Under the pieces are notes generated by a model. The model was given only the letters and a program-made list of their open reading frames with translations. It was not told the origin of the DNA and did no database searches. A stretch of 64,000 nucleotides of DNA from Pyricularia pennisetigena (Eukaryota > Ascomycota > Sordariomycetes > Magnaporthales > Pyriculariaceae). The stretch is from positions 1,720,549 through 1,784,548 of the forward strand of contig NW_021940920.1 in the NCBI RefSeq assembly GCF_004337985.1. The letters run 5' to 3'. The translations under genes and the position numbers were made by a program. Of the stretch, positions 33,447-43,996 are shown in pieces (positions within the stretch are counted from its first letter, which is position 1; each line of letters opens with the position of its first letter).

Positions 33447-34190
33447 ATGTCACCCCTACCTGCCATTTATCCATTCTCCCCCTTTGGATACTTCACCAGA
33501 TGGGAATGCTGCAAATGCAAACAATGGAACAAAGTATACCAAGGCTACTGCAGCCAGCAGGCCTGCAAACACCCGATCTGCGAGCACAAGTGCATCGTCA
33601 CAGGCAAAGACGGATTCACTTTCCCTCCGGGACTCCGCATCCCCACTAACTGGATCTGTCTGAATGAGAAGCACCTCCCCAAGGAGTCTAACACGCAGAT
33701 GGTTCACTCGATTGGAGAGCTACTAATCCCACAACTGGTTGAATGTTACTGCAAAGCACCCGTCTTTAGCACAGATGCAGTCTACGACCAGTGGGGCAGC
33801 CTGATGGCGACCGAGTTCATGCCGCAAATGTATGCAGACTGTCCCTATGTGCCTCTGGCACCCAGACTGGTTCTGAACGTCATTGAGCAGAGGGAGATGG
33901 CGACGGCCGGAGTCATGGATGTCGCCGGTATGGCTGCTTGGGATCCTATACTAGCGAAACTGAAAGCCATCATGGCTGCAGAGGAAAGCAAGCGGCCTCC
34001 ACCTATGGTAGCATCAGAAAGCCAGTCAACACCACCAAAGGTCGATGGTGGGCTCAAAATAAGGGGCTCCGCAGGCACAAAGAAGAGAAAGGCTGCGAGG
34101 GTTGACGAGGATGCGGTCAAGAAACCCAAGGCAGTCCGAACGTCGAAACGTCTCAGGGCCAAGAAGCAGTCCCCTCAGCCCACAAAATAA
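33447..34190 (+). CDS. hypothetical Cys-rich, basic-tailed protein
   Basis: A single exon encodes 247 residues. The N-terminal region (about 17-55) has closely spaced cysteines and histidines, WECCKCKQWN followed by YCSQQACKHPICEHKC, which looks like a zinc-binding ribbon or knuckle as seen in many fungal proteins of unknown function. The middle is a mixed region rich in Met and Pro without a recognised fold. The C-terminal 45 residues are strongly basic with KKRK and KRLRAKK clusters that resemble nuclear localisation signals. A nuclear or nucleic-acid-associated role is plausible but inferred. Base composition is less GC-rich than in the neighbouring housekeeping genes. Confidence 0.6.
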   Translation: MSPLPAIYPFSPFGYFTRWECCKCKQWNKVYQGYCSQQACKHPICEHKCIVTGKDGFTFPPGLRIPTNWICLNEKHLPKESNTQMVHSIGELLIPQLVECYCKAPVFSTDAVYDQWGSLMATEFMPQMYADCPYVPLAPRLVLNVIEQREMATAGVMDVAGMAAWDPILAKLKAIMAAEESKRPPPMVASESQSTPPKVDGGLKIRGSAGTKKRKAARVDEDAVKKPKAVRTSKRLRAKKQSPQPTK

Positions 34191-35238
34191 ATATAGTACC
34201 GGTACATCAAGGAAGCCCGAGTGAGAAGAGATTTTCAGACCCACTGTTGCCAAGGAGACGACCTTCTAAGATCGAGGGGCAATAGAGCCCAGTCCAGCTT
34301 ATTTTAGTAAACACGGAGTAGTCTAATAAACTATTATAAGGGTAGATCAGGGTTTCACGTGATCGCATCGCCAGGTGTTCCCTGCGCGCGTCGCCAAGCG
34401 GCACTTTACGATATATCGTGATGATCTTATGCACAATCCGCCTGCGAAATGGCGCATGCCGTCTGCATGGCGTTTGTTGATTGTGTCGATGAAATTACTG
34501 TTTTTTTTTTTTTTTTCTTCTTTTTCCTGTGGTTTGTTTTGGGGCACAACTGGGGGGCAAGGACAATTTGGTCGCTCCCTAAACGAAAAAAAAAATAAAA
34601 AAATAAAAATAAAAATTCTCACCGACAATCACCAATCCGGGTTCATCCCACCTTGCTACATGTATGGAAACGCGTCTGAGATTGCCATCCCGTAATCAAA
34701 GGCGAATGCAAACCCGCTTTTAAACAAATTTTCACAATGCACGGGAACCGGTAGAGACTGTGGGAATTGGGCATACTGACATGTGGTTCCCCTCAGGGAG
34801 ATCCCTGTCGATTGGCGTGGTTCGCCCCCAATGAACTGGAGCCAGCAGTTGGACCCTGACGTTTATGGAGGGGCAATCTTGGAATTTTTTTTTTTTTTGT
34901 TGTCCCTCGTCGCGTCGCTTGGGAGACCCCGCGTAACAGATTTTTTTTTTTTGTCTTGTTTGCTTTGGATGCGACAGAGGGAGGAGGGGCAAGTCCTCCA
35001 GTAGCAGCGCCGTCGCAAAGTATTTCTACTCTGTCCTTCCCGCAGAGATTTTTCTGGTTGCCCCTCTCCTTTCCTCCTTCACTCCAAACTTTTCCCTCTC
35101 CTCTCTGCTATTCTTCTACGTTTTCTGAGATACCCCCAAAATCAAAAGCATTCTTTTCCTTTGCAACGTCCGCAAATAACAAAAAAAAAGCACAACAACA
35201 CACTCCCTTTTCTTCACATCCTCGTCATATCCAACACA
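34191..35238. other. spacer and long CT-rich leader of the NAP gene
   Basis: The interval contains poly-T runs near 34500-34516, 34885-34898 and 34941-34952, and an A-rich run with ATAAA units near 34586-34613. The last 230 bases are strongly CT-rich, as in promoters and 5' leaders of highly expressed fungal genes. No gene is seen. Confidence 0.45.
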
Positions 35239-36237
35239 ATGTCTACCCCCGAAGACTTCACCATTGACCCCCAGACGGTCAAGGAGCTCCAGCTCCTCGA
35301 GGCGGCTCTGTCCGACGTCGACCTCGAGATCGCGGCCAAGCAGTACCTGATGACTCGCGACATCTTTGCTTCGCGCAGGCAGACCATCGCCAAGATCCCC
35401 GCCTTCTGGGCCGTCGTCTTTGAGCACGCGCAGCGCGACCTCGAGGCCGCCATCACGGCCGACGACACGGAGCTCCTGGTCAAGGGCCTCGTCGACATCG
35501 AGGTCGCCCGGCCCGGCATCCCCGCGTCGGCCACCCCCGCCGACTGCGGCAAGGACAAGTTTGGCGAGCCCAGGTCGGTCGCGTTCCGCTTCCACTTCAA
35601 GGACAACGACTGGATCGCCGACAAGGTCCTCGAGAAGCACTTCCACTACCGCTACGCCAAGGACGGCACCGCCGGCCTCGTCTCGGAGCCCGTCAAGATC
35701 AACTGGAAGCCCGGCAAGGACCTGACGCAGGGCCTGACCGACGCCGCCTACAACCTCTGGGTCGCGCAGAAGGGCAACCCCGCCCAGAAGCTCGACGCCG
35801 TGCTGGACAAGGACGCCCGCAAGGCCCGCGACGCCGCCGCCAAGGAGCTGCCCGAGTACAAGGCCCTGGCCGCCATGCTGGAGGACGCCGACAAGGCCGA
35901 GGGCGCCATCAGCTTCTTCAACTTCTTCTCGTACCGCGGCCGCTGGATCAGCGAGGCCGAGAGCGTCGAGGCCAAGGCCGAGCTCGACGCCAAGCGCGCC
36001 CGCGCCGCCGCCGGCCAGAGCACCAAGCAGGACGATGAGGATGACGACGACGACGACGAGGACGACTTTGCCGAGGAGGACGTCGAGACCTTCCCCGCCG
36101 GCCACGAGGTCGCCACCACCATCTCGGACGAGATCTACCCCAGCGCCATCGACTACTACATGGAGGACGATGCCGAGCTTTCCGAGCTCGACGTTGACGA
36201 GGACGACAGCGACGAGGAGGACGTCGAGATGTCCTAG
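35239..36237 (+). CDS. nucleosome assembly protein (NAP/SET/Vps75 family)
   Basis: A single exon encodes 332 residues. An N-terminal helix rich in leucine and charged residues is followed by the NAP core: IPAFWAVVFEHA, DIEVAR, FRFHFKDNDWI and, later, ISFFNFFSYRG, the last being a hallmark of SET/Vps75-type histone chaperones. The C-terminus is highly acidic (DDEDDDDDDEDD near 275 and a second acidic block at the end), suited to binding histones H3-H4 or H2A-H2B. The start chosen is the ATG after the CT-rich leader; the frame stays open for 26 codons upstream, but those are leader-like. Codon use is very GC-rich at third positions, suggesting strong expression. Confidence 0.9.
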   Translation: MSTPEDFTIDPQTVKELQLLEAALSDVDLEIAAKQYLMTRDIFASRRQTIAKIPAFWAVVFEHAQRDLEAAITADDTELLVKGLVDIEVARPGIPASATPADCGKDKFGEPRSVAFRFHFKDNDWIADKVLEKHFHYRYAKDGTAGLVSEPVKINWKPGKDLTQGLTDAAYNLWVAQKGNPAQKLDAVLDKDARKARDAAAKELPEYKALAAMLEDADKAEGAISFFNFFSYRGRWISEAESVEAKAELDAKRARAAAGQSTKQDDEDDDDDDEDDFAEEDVETFPAGHEVATTISDEIYPSAIDYYMEDDAELSELDVDEDDSDEEDVEMS

Positions 36238-36669
36238 ACGGACTGAGTCATGAAAAAAAAAAACAGAAAAAAAGAAAAACAAAAAGAAAAAAGAAATAGA
36301 TTTACCCGAGATTGGGGGAAAAGTACATTACAACAGTTGGACAAACTGTCTATAATTTGGTCACGCCGACATGAATATAAATTTTTCTTTGTTCTCTTCT
36401 GCAAACACCCATTATTGCTAGTTAGTCGCCTGAGGATGCGATTTTCTTCTTGGACATTCTTTCCGAGCCCATCTGTACTCGTGCCATCTCCGACTTGATA
36501 TTGCTTTTCCTTTTGCCCGTGGTATCCACCCCGTTTGCGACCCTTTCCAGTCCATCTTTGTAAATGCAAAATTGAATCATGCACAGCACGCTTGAATCAT
36601 GCATCACCAAAGTCACCTTACAAAAAGGGAAAAAAAGAAGTAAAAAACGTGAGAAAGATACAAAACACG
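36238..36669. other. convergent 3' region
   Basis: The NAP gene and the ethylene-forming-enzyme-like gene end toward each other here. The stretch holds an A/G-rich run just after the NAP stop and no coding signal. Confidence 0.5.
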
Positions 36670-38164
36670 CTAAGCAGAACCGGCGCCCATGCGCATCGCC
36701 TGCTCCCTCGCCATGGCGCCCAAGGCGTTCTGCGTCCTGCCCTGCCGCCTGGCGTCCGCCGGCATGGTCCTGAGCTCAGGCCGGCTCAGCAGGCTGTACC
36801 GGTCCTCGGCTAGGAGGCGCTGCGTCGTGATCCTGGACTCGTAGTTCCTCATGAACATGTTGGTGAAGTGGGTGCCGTAGTGGATGCCCTCCCTGGGACT
36901 CTGCCCGACATCGTAGCCCGGCAGCGGCTTGGCCACGGCCTGGAAGGACGGCTCGTGGAAGTAGGCAAAGGCAAAACGCTCGGCCGTGTTGAGGCCGACC
37001 TTGTGCGGAGTCGAGGGCAGGTAGGAGTTGGTGATGTACTGCATGATGTCGCCTTTTGTTTTTTTGTGTCGAAGTGTTAGAACTTGATATTCATGCTGGT
37101 TTACACAGCTGTCACTTGCGTCAACCCGCAAGCGCTGGAGAATAGACTTACCTGGGAACACGGTAAAGACGTTGGACACGGGCGGCACGTAGACCCAGCG
37201 GTCATCCTCTTCCTTCATACCCGCCGAGCTCTTCTCCCAGTTGGCATAGTTCTCGTCGGCATAGGGCGGGCGGATGAACAGTCCACCAACGGAGTCCTGA
37301 GCCGCGATGACGAGGAGACCATAGTCGGTGTGGCTGCCGATCCCGCGGCCCTCTTTACCCTTTCCGTTGGTCTTGTTGTTCTGCGGGAACCTAAAGATGA
37401 GATGGACGAGTGGTTAGTACCCAATGGTTCGTAGATTGAGAGTTATGATTTAATGCAGAAAAGGGCGAACGGATATCAGAGTTCGGACAGGATTCTCACC
37501 TCAGGACCCGCATGTGGTGCCATCCGTCATTAGTATACTGCGTAAGCGAGCCCTCGGGCACACCCAGCCCGTACTCTGTAAGCTGCAGCAGCTTCTCGCC
37601 GCTCTCGCCCAGGTAGTCCATGTACTTCTTCATGGGGTCGCGCATCTCGGCATCGGGCCAGGGGCAAGGCCCGTGGCAGGGCCACTTTGCCCTGACCCTG
37701 GGCTCGTCGAGGTCCAGATCCTTGGTGACGGTGAAGATCTCCGAGTAGTCGGCGATGCCGTCCGTGATCTCCTCGCCGCTGGCGATGTAGCCGGCGTAGC
37801 TCTGGCTGTCGACGCAGGCCGCCTTCTGCTCGTGCGGCTTGGCGAAGAAGCGCTTGGAGGCGGCCTGCGCGGCGTCGTACATGGCCTGCTGCTTGGGATT
37901 CATGGCGATCTGGAGGATGCCGTCGCGCCGCCAGGCCTCGACCAGCGCCTTGCCCATGGCCCGGTCTCCTCGGTTGCCCGTGACGGATTCGGGGAGCGTA
38001 AAGGTCTCGAGCTGGCCCACGCGGGCCTTGTGGCCCGGCGGCATGGTCCGGCCCATCCGTTGCAGCTGCTCTTGGCTGAGGCCATGCGAGCTCACGGTGG
38101 CCATGTGACGCCCGCGAGGGACGCTGCTGGTGAGGCAGATGGCTCGGGGGCTTGGCCTGAACAT
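36670..38164 (-). CDS. ethylene-forming enzyme-like 2-oxoglutarate/Fe(II) dioxygenase
   Basis: Three exons (38164-37500, 37390-37152, 37052-36670) encode 428 residues. The sequence follows the bacterial and fungal ethylene-forming enzyme family through nearly its whole length: LETFTLPESVTG, GYIASGEEIT, WPCHGP, DGWHHMRVLRFP, SHTDYGLLVIAAQD, SSAGM, TPHKVGLNTAERF, HYGTHFTNMFMR and RITTQR. The iron ligands are His242, Asp244 and His318; Arg327 should bind 2-oxoglutarate; the substrate-arginine contacts known from the Pseudomonas enzyme (the GEE motif, Arg in HHMRVLR, Arg in TTQR) are all kept. The enzyme would convert 2-oxoglutarate to ethylene and CO2 with side oxidation of arginine. About 50 extra N-terminal residues precede the homologous region. 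Both introns are canonical. A generic isopenicillin-N-synthase-like oxygenase is the alternative. Confidence 0.8.
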
Positions 38165-41031
38165 GATTGGCTCTGTGAGGTTTTGCTGATGGATTATGGG
38201 TGAGTCTAGTTTGTATTAGTGTTATTGGGCTATGTGAGCGGTAGAGCTGTTGATGGTCCTGTTTGTGACTGTTGTGACTGTTGTAACTGTTGTAATCTGA
38301 TTCAATGATCTGACTTGCATGTACCAATCTTTTGTTCCAGAGGGAGTAGTGTGAACCGGATGCTTTATAGTCTACCTATTCCTCTACATGTCTAGGTTCC
38401 GCTGTCATCTTTGTAAAGATTCTTCCCGCGCCATACCATGCCGAAACCCATCGTTCCACCTGCCTGACGCTTTTCCACCATGAATGAGAACCCAAGACGA
38501 GCGGGCATTCCTGGGCGCTAAAATTGGCAAAGCCCGTGAACATGTTTGCCGTCTCGACTCTCGACAATACGCCTCTACTAAATCCTTGTTCCCAGTTCGA
38601 GCTGAAGTGCAGTGCGGTGACTCGATGAGTATGCCTGCCAAGATCGAGTCAAGAGGCAATGCAATGGACTAAGAACATCGAACCGTTACCCTTGACATCG
38701 CGATTTGAGCCTTGGCGTTGAACCACGGACGAGACATACGAACCTGCCTGCTTCCACTTCGTGGTTTGGGTTAATAGGCTGAGCCCTGCGCAACCCTTGA
38801 GGCTTGGTACCATGTCCATCTTGGTAGTTTTCTCTTTTTTTTTCCTTTTTTCAAAACATGCTCGAAAGTTTTATTTCTAGTGTGGCATCGTGATCATTTT
38901 TCCAAAAAGGAAATAAAATAAAAAAATAATAATAAAACATCGCTCAATTATTTAGTTACGTCAGTCACCCAAGTTGCCTTGGCCGAACTATCATTTCGAG
39001 ATCACTAGCAGCCTAGCTTAGAACTAACAGTAAACTTTGTCCCTCTGTTCTCAACTAGACACATTGGGGATAGCGCCAGATGCTACCTAGAAATGGAAAA
39101 ATAAGAGATACCCAGCAGCCATCATTGAACTATATCAGTCCAAATGAAGGTCCGAGATAGAATTCTGCCTGGATGTTCGCTGCTCATCTTTCATCTCATG
39201 GATATAAAAAGCATCATCAGTCGATATTTAACCTGCTCCTCGACTCGGCTGCCAGAATGCGCGGGTATGCAGGTGCCTTAATCTTATTGCAGATATATGA
39301 GTCGACAGTCGACAGCAAAGCTGGTCAGCCAAGTTAGAGGTCCAAACAAGGCAGTTCATGACATGCGAGTTCACGGCTTGAAAAAAAAAAAAAAAACCCT
39401 CCGACTAATGATGAGATCTGCATTTCCAGCGCTTCGCTAGTAATATACCTTTCTCGTCTTCTAACCCCTAAAGCTAACCGATTCTCGGGATCTTTTATGG
39501 CACGGGCCGGGAGGGGGTCTTTACCCATGACAATAAGGCATTAGGTACAACATGGGGAAGTCCCAAAAGTCTAAAACAGGGAAAAGGAAACGAAATTCCC
39601 GTGGCTGTGGTGGTACCAATTCGTTTTAAGCTCGTGCAAATTCAGATGAGGAGATGCCTGTCAAAAAAAAGGGTGCAGATTGGGGGGGTGCAAAATTTGG
39701 AATAATCGCAAGGTTTATCCCAGCTGCGAACTGATTTTTTTTCTCCCCGTGCTTTATGCCGGAAGTTGGACAAAGAACAAGAGATGGGCAAACGAACCGT
39801 TTAGGACGGACGGCATGACCTGGAAAATTCTCCATGTAACAAAATCCGCCGCCGAATTGTTCGCTAGTAGAACTTGGGGTGCCGAGTTTAATCTGCCGCG
39901 CGACCAATGAGAGAGAGAGGTTGGGTTGCGAACTTGGCACAAGACTTCGATCAGTATAAGAGAGAAAACCACGTACAGATAATTAATGGGGGGGTTTTTT
40001 TTTTCTATTGTTTGGGATCTGGAAGCCTATATCAACATGAGCCACACGTCTGACTGTATCGGTAAGGCATTTCGCAGCGACCAACGTAACATAATAGATA
40101 CTTGGTGGAATCGGCATCCAAAAATGGTCAAGTCGGCCCCTCCCAACCAAATCAGAATATGTTGCGCGACTGCCTGACAAACGACTCAACATTGTCGTTA
40201 TGTTTGAGCACTGACATTTAACCTACGGCGTCCAAGCGGAGCGATGACATACAATGGTTAAAAACGTACCATTGATCAAGTCAGGATGCTGCATGATCTC
40301 ACTGGAACGGTTGTAGTCGTAATCTGTCAGTTATGATGCGCAGATGCGAATAATGAGGGCAGTTGTAATTATGCACACTGTAGTTTTGCCGCGGTCATTA
40401 GCGTAGCGCCACGGATGCTTATGGCCGCAAGCGCCGGGTTTCCCAAGGGAGACTGACAGGAAGCGGATTGCGAAAAATAAAGATGATTGTGTCAGTCATG
40501 CACATGAACCCGACTTCTGCTCAACTTTTGTCGTTCAACTACCCCGGCCAATCAAGTGGGCTGGGCCTTGAGTCAGTTTGTTTTAAGGGTCATTGTCTAT
40601 TAGTATATATTTGATATGACATGACGTCGTCAACGGATCTATCTGGCCGGTGGGAGTCCGAAATCCGGTCATTCCTCCTACCTCGAAAGGAAACCGGGAT
40701 ACACCCGGAGATATATCTCCTTCAGGATATTTTGTTCACCTGCCTGACGAGCCAGCTATCAATGAAAAAAACAGAAAGACTACCATTGAAGGTGGAAACC
40801 TAATAAGATGCAACTAATGGGCCTGTGTACCAGACACTCATGTTAACGTCAGGGGGAGCGGCTGAGAGACGACTGAAATATAATTTCACCAAGGAAAACT
40901 CCAGTAACGCCAACGCGCATATGCAAAGAACCCATACGAACCAGAGGAACAAAGAAAGAGAAGCAAATCGAAAGAAAAAGAAAAGAAACAAACAACCATT
41001 CCCCAGCAAAGAAGACATGTCAACAAACCTC
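38165..41031. other. long gene-poor spacer
   Basis: About 2.9 kb upstream of the ethylene-forming-enzyme-like gene with no supportable gene. Repeats of TGTTGTAACTG lie just upstream of its start near 38265-38295. Poly-T, poly-A and AATAAA-rich runs occur near 38830, 38910-38937 and 39381-39397. A 60-codon frame at 40621-40803 lacks any recognisable feature. Confidence 0.4.
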
Positions 41032-42642
41032 TCAAGGATCCCCCGGCCCAGACCATTCACCCCAGAAGCCAGGATCGTCATGCCAGGTAAACATGCTCAT
41101 AGGATCTGGACCGGCACTGCCCTCGGCCTGGACCCGCGACTCGGAAAGATGGAACGGTCCGGTGCTTTTGATAACTTCGTTTGAGGCGCGGTTGGGGTCA
41201 GCAATGTCAGGGTTTCTGACATCATGCACAGGATTCTGGTTTGTTGGGTCGCCCTCAGCTGAAAGACTCCCCGTGTGCACATGTGGTAATGGAATGGTAT
41301 CCAGCATCGCCTGATTATGGTCTGAGGAATCAGTTGGTTGTGCTTGCCGTGTGCCGATTGGATCGACGAGAAAGTTGTCATGATGGTCAAGTGAGCCGAG
41401 GAAATGCCCTTCGACTGGTGGTACAAGGCAGGAAAGGTCTGCCGGCAAGGAGCCCGATGGTAAGCTCGAAGAGATATGAACCATTTGATCCTGAATTGGG
41501 TTGTAGTAGGTGCTGTCCAGGGTGAGCGGCGTGGCGACAGCCCCAAGTGATGAGCTGCTAAAATCGTTGACCTCATGATTCCCATCTTCGTCATCACTCA
41601 TTAAATCCTCCTCATCATCAGAGGCAGATTCGGACATGTCAGATCTCTCTTCCGACATTCCATCGTCCATCACCAAGGTGGGATAGGAAGCGGCAGCAGC
41701 AGCAGCCCGCACAAGCTGCCTCTCTGCCTCCTCGTTGCCCACCACCCTCCGCCACTCAACCTCGAGCTCGACCCCCCAGCCCAGCATCTCCGCCAGCTTC
41801 CTGACCCCGGAATCGCAGTCTCCAAGCTCGATAACATCCTCTTCCCTCTCCCCAAAATCCCCCACCACCTCCCGGTTGAACAAGACTCTCGGCACCCCGT
41901 CCGCGGCCCTGACCGGAAGCTCACAAAACGGCGGCACCCGGAGGCTCGTTCCCATCACGATGATCACCTGCCGGGCGCGAGGACCCCACAAAGCGTCGGG
42001 GATCGGTTCATCTTCCAGGTCTGGCAGGTGGGCTTCCCTTTCGCGAAAGAACCTGTCCGGCAGCCGCTCGCCAAAGAAGACTATATCCGGCTTGACCAGC
42101 CCGCCACACTGTCCACAGCGTGGAACCCTGGACGCGGCAACGTGGGCGCGCATGTCTGAGGCGGGGAATTCTTGCGCGCAGTCGACGCACCGCTGCGAGT
42201 CGAAGCTGCCGTGGGCCTCGACGACAAGTTCCGGCGGCACACCGGCCGCCTTTTCGAGGCCGTCAATGTTCTGCGTAAATAGCATGGCCAGCAGCCCCTT
42301 GCGGGCTAAAAGGGCCACGAATGCATGTGAGATGGTGGGTGCATACCGGCCAGGGTAGAGCTCCGGCGCCAAGGAGTAAAAGGGTTGCGGGTTTGTGCGG
42401 AAGAAATCGATGTCAAAGACATCGGTGGGGCTGTCGAGGTTGAAGCGGGCGAGGTTGTCGTACAGTCCTGTTTTGGGCGAGCGAAAGTCTGGGATCCCCG
42501 CCGAGGTGCTGATGCCGGCGCCGGCGAGAACAATGATGCCGGGCGGAGAGCCAGAGTCGGCGAGGATATAGCGTGCAACTTGGTCCAGTGTTGATGACGC
42601 TTGGGGAGTGTGGCGGTCCATTGCGCCATCATAGTCGTCCAT
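41032..42642 (-). CDS. NAD-dependent deacetylase, Hst2-like sirtuin
   Basis: A single exon encodes 536 residues. The sirtuin core (about 20-300) has the NAD-binding GAGISTSAGIPDFRSP (41-56), TQNIDGLE (123-130), the catalytic histidine in VEAHGS (His144) and the structural zinc cysteines at 152, 155, 176 and 179. GTSLRVPPFCELP and FNRE complete the NAD site. The arrangement and short zinc module match class I Hst2/SIRT2-type enzymes, which deacetylate histones and cytosolic proteins. The long C-terminal tail (about 230 residues) has an acidic block (SDDEEDLMSDDED) and is otherwise low in recognisable structure; Hst2 C-tails help control localisation in other fungi. The first ATG is used as start. 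Confidence 0.88.
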   Translation of the reverse strand: MDDYDGAMDRHTPQASSTLDQVARYILADSGSPPGIIVLAGAGISTSAGIPDFRSPKTGLYDNLARFNLDSPTDVFDIDFFRTNPQPFYSLAPELYPGRYAPTISHAFVALLARKGLLAMLFTQNIDGLEKAAGVPPELVVEAHGSFDSQRCVDCAQEFPASDMRAHVAASRVPRCGQCGGLVKPDIVFFGERLPDRFFREREAHLPDLEDEPIPDALWGPRARQVIIVMGTSLRVPPFCELPVRAADGVPRVLFNREVVGDFGEREEDVIELGDCDSGVRKLAEMLGWGVELEVEWRRVVGNEEAERQLVRAAAAAASYPTLVMDDGMSEERSDMSESASDDEEDLMSDDEDGNHEVNDFSSSSLGAVATPLTLDSTYYNPIQDQMVHISSSLPSGSLPADLSCLVPPVEGHFLGSLDHHDNFLVDPIGTRQAQPTDSSDHNQAMLDTIPLPHVHTGSLSAEGDPTNQNPVHDVRNPDIADPNRASNEVIKSTGPFHLSESRVQAEGSAGPDPMSMFTWHDDPGFWGEWSGPGDP

Positions 42643-43996
42643 GGCTGGTTCACGGGGTGACTGGACGGGTGTTTAGGTGGCCGTGCGAGCGACGATCTGT
42701 GCGATGTGACACGAATTCCAGGCACCAACGTCGACTCAGCAGCAAAGGCAAGGAAAAGGAAATGAAATGAGAATTTAGTACACCGGTAGAGATGAAAGAT
42801 TGAGCGACATTATTTGTTATTGATGTCAATCCGATGATGCTGTGTAATTAATTGATTGATTCTGATCTGTCAATAGGGAACGTAGCTGGGATCTATCCAT
42901 CGATCGATCAATTGGCCGAATCAAGCGATACCATGGCAAAACATGCCCCCCGAAGCGCTGGTGCTCAAGGCAAAATAATGGATCTAATCCGTCGGGCCCT
43001 TCCGGTCGGTCAAATCAATTGAAAAGTTATCGGAAAAAAGAAGACCGACTGGAAGGGAACAGAATGCGCAAGCGCAAGGGCGAATCTTCGCCGCCAGAAC
43101 GTCTGGCACAAACGCAGAAAGGACGAGGCGACTGAGACGAACACGCTGGCGGTGACGGGTTGGAAAGAGTATGGATTTGCGGTTAATCAAACTCGTGTTC
43201 GCCCTGCGTGCTTCGGTTACGTTACGTCGACAAGCAGCACGTGACACTTGTCCCATGTTGGCGTCGGTCGCTTGGCGACAGATAATCTGTTATTGTTGTC
43301 TGTCTGGTGTCCAAAAGCATTCAAAGCAGACAAAGAAAACAAAAGCAAATTGCACGATAAGGAAATAATGCGTTGACCCTGGATAGAGACGCGGCTGAAA
43401 GTGCTTCTGGAACCCACCCACCTTTACTCAAAGAGTAAGATGGGTAACAGGTGGTGCGGTGCGGTGCGGTGCGGTGCGGTGCATTGGTGGATTTTGGTCA
43501 AATTCCTAGGATTTTACTCCACATCTGATCTATTGCCACTTCATTCCCTGTCCAGCTCTCATACCGGGCGCCAACAACCCACGCTTACATCGATTCCACC
43601 AATTCTTCTCGATCTGGCATCTGCAAAATTAATGTTGAAATAATTTTCGTTGCTGCTTTGTATAGATAAAGCATCTTTTGTTTTGTTTTCTGTCTTACTT
43701 TCTGTCCCACCTAGCCCCTGCGTTTACCCCCGCTGGCCCCCCCTGATGCTCCCATGATCGTTGCTATTCGTGTATATTTTGCTCAATCTTGGAATCGTAA
43801 GAGGTATCTCTATCGGAACATAAATGAATTCAGGCGGATGTGAAGAAAAGGCTTGACCCTTGTAAATTGAAATGGGTGACAAAGGAGAGAAGAAATGGAT
43901 GAAAAGGGATGGGTTTGAGAAGTGAATTAGAGGGGCGGGTTTCCTGACCCTGCCGTCCTCCCAGGTCCAACAACCACACAGTCAAATACCCTTCAT
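42643..43996. other. spacer with GGTGC pentanucleotide repeat
   Basis: No gene is supported. The interval includes the sirtuin promoter region, six tandem copies of GGTGC at 43453-43482 and the 3' flank of the PBS2 gene. Open frames are below 95 codons and featureless. Confidence 0.4.
43453..43482. repeat. (GGTGC)6 microsatellite
   Basis: Six perfect tandem copies of GGTGC in non-coding DNA between the sirtuin and PBS2 genes. Confidence 0.9.

Noticed and set aside
35116..36282. 388-codon frame opposite the NAP gene
   Set aside because: Strand-complement artefact of strong third-position GC bias in a well supported NAP-family gene.
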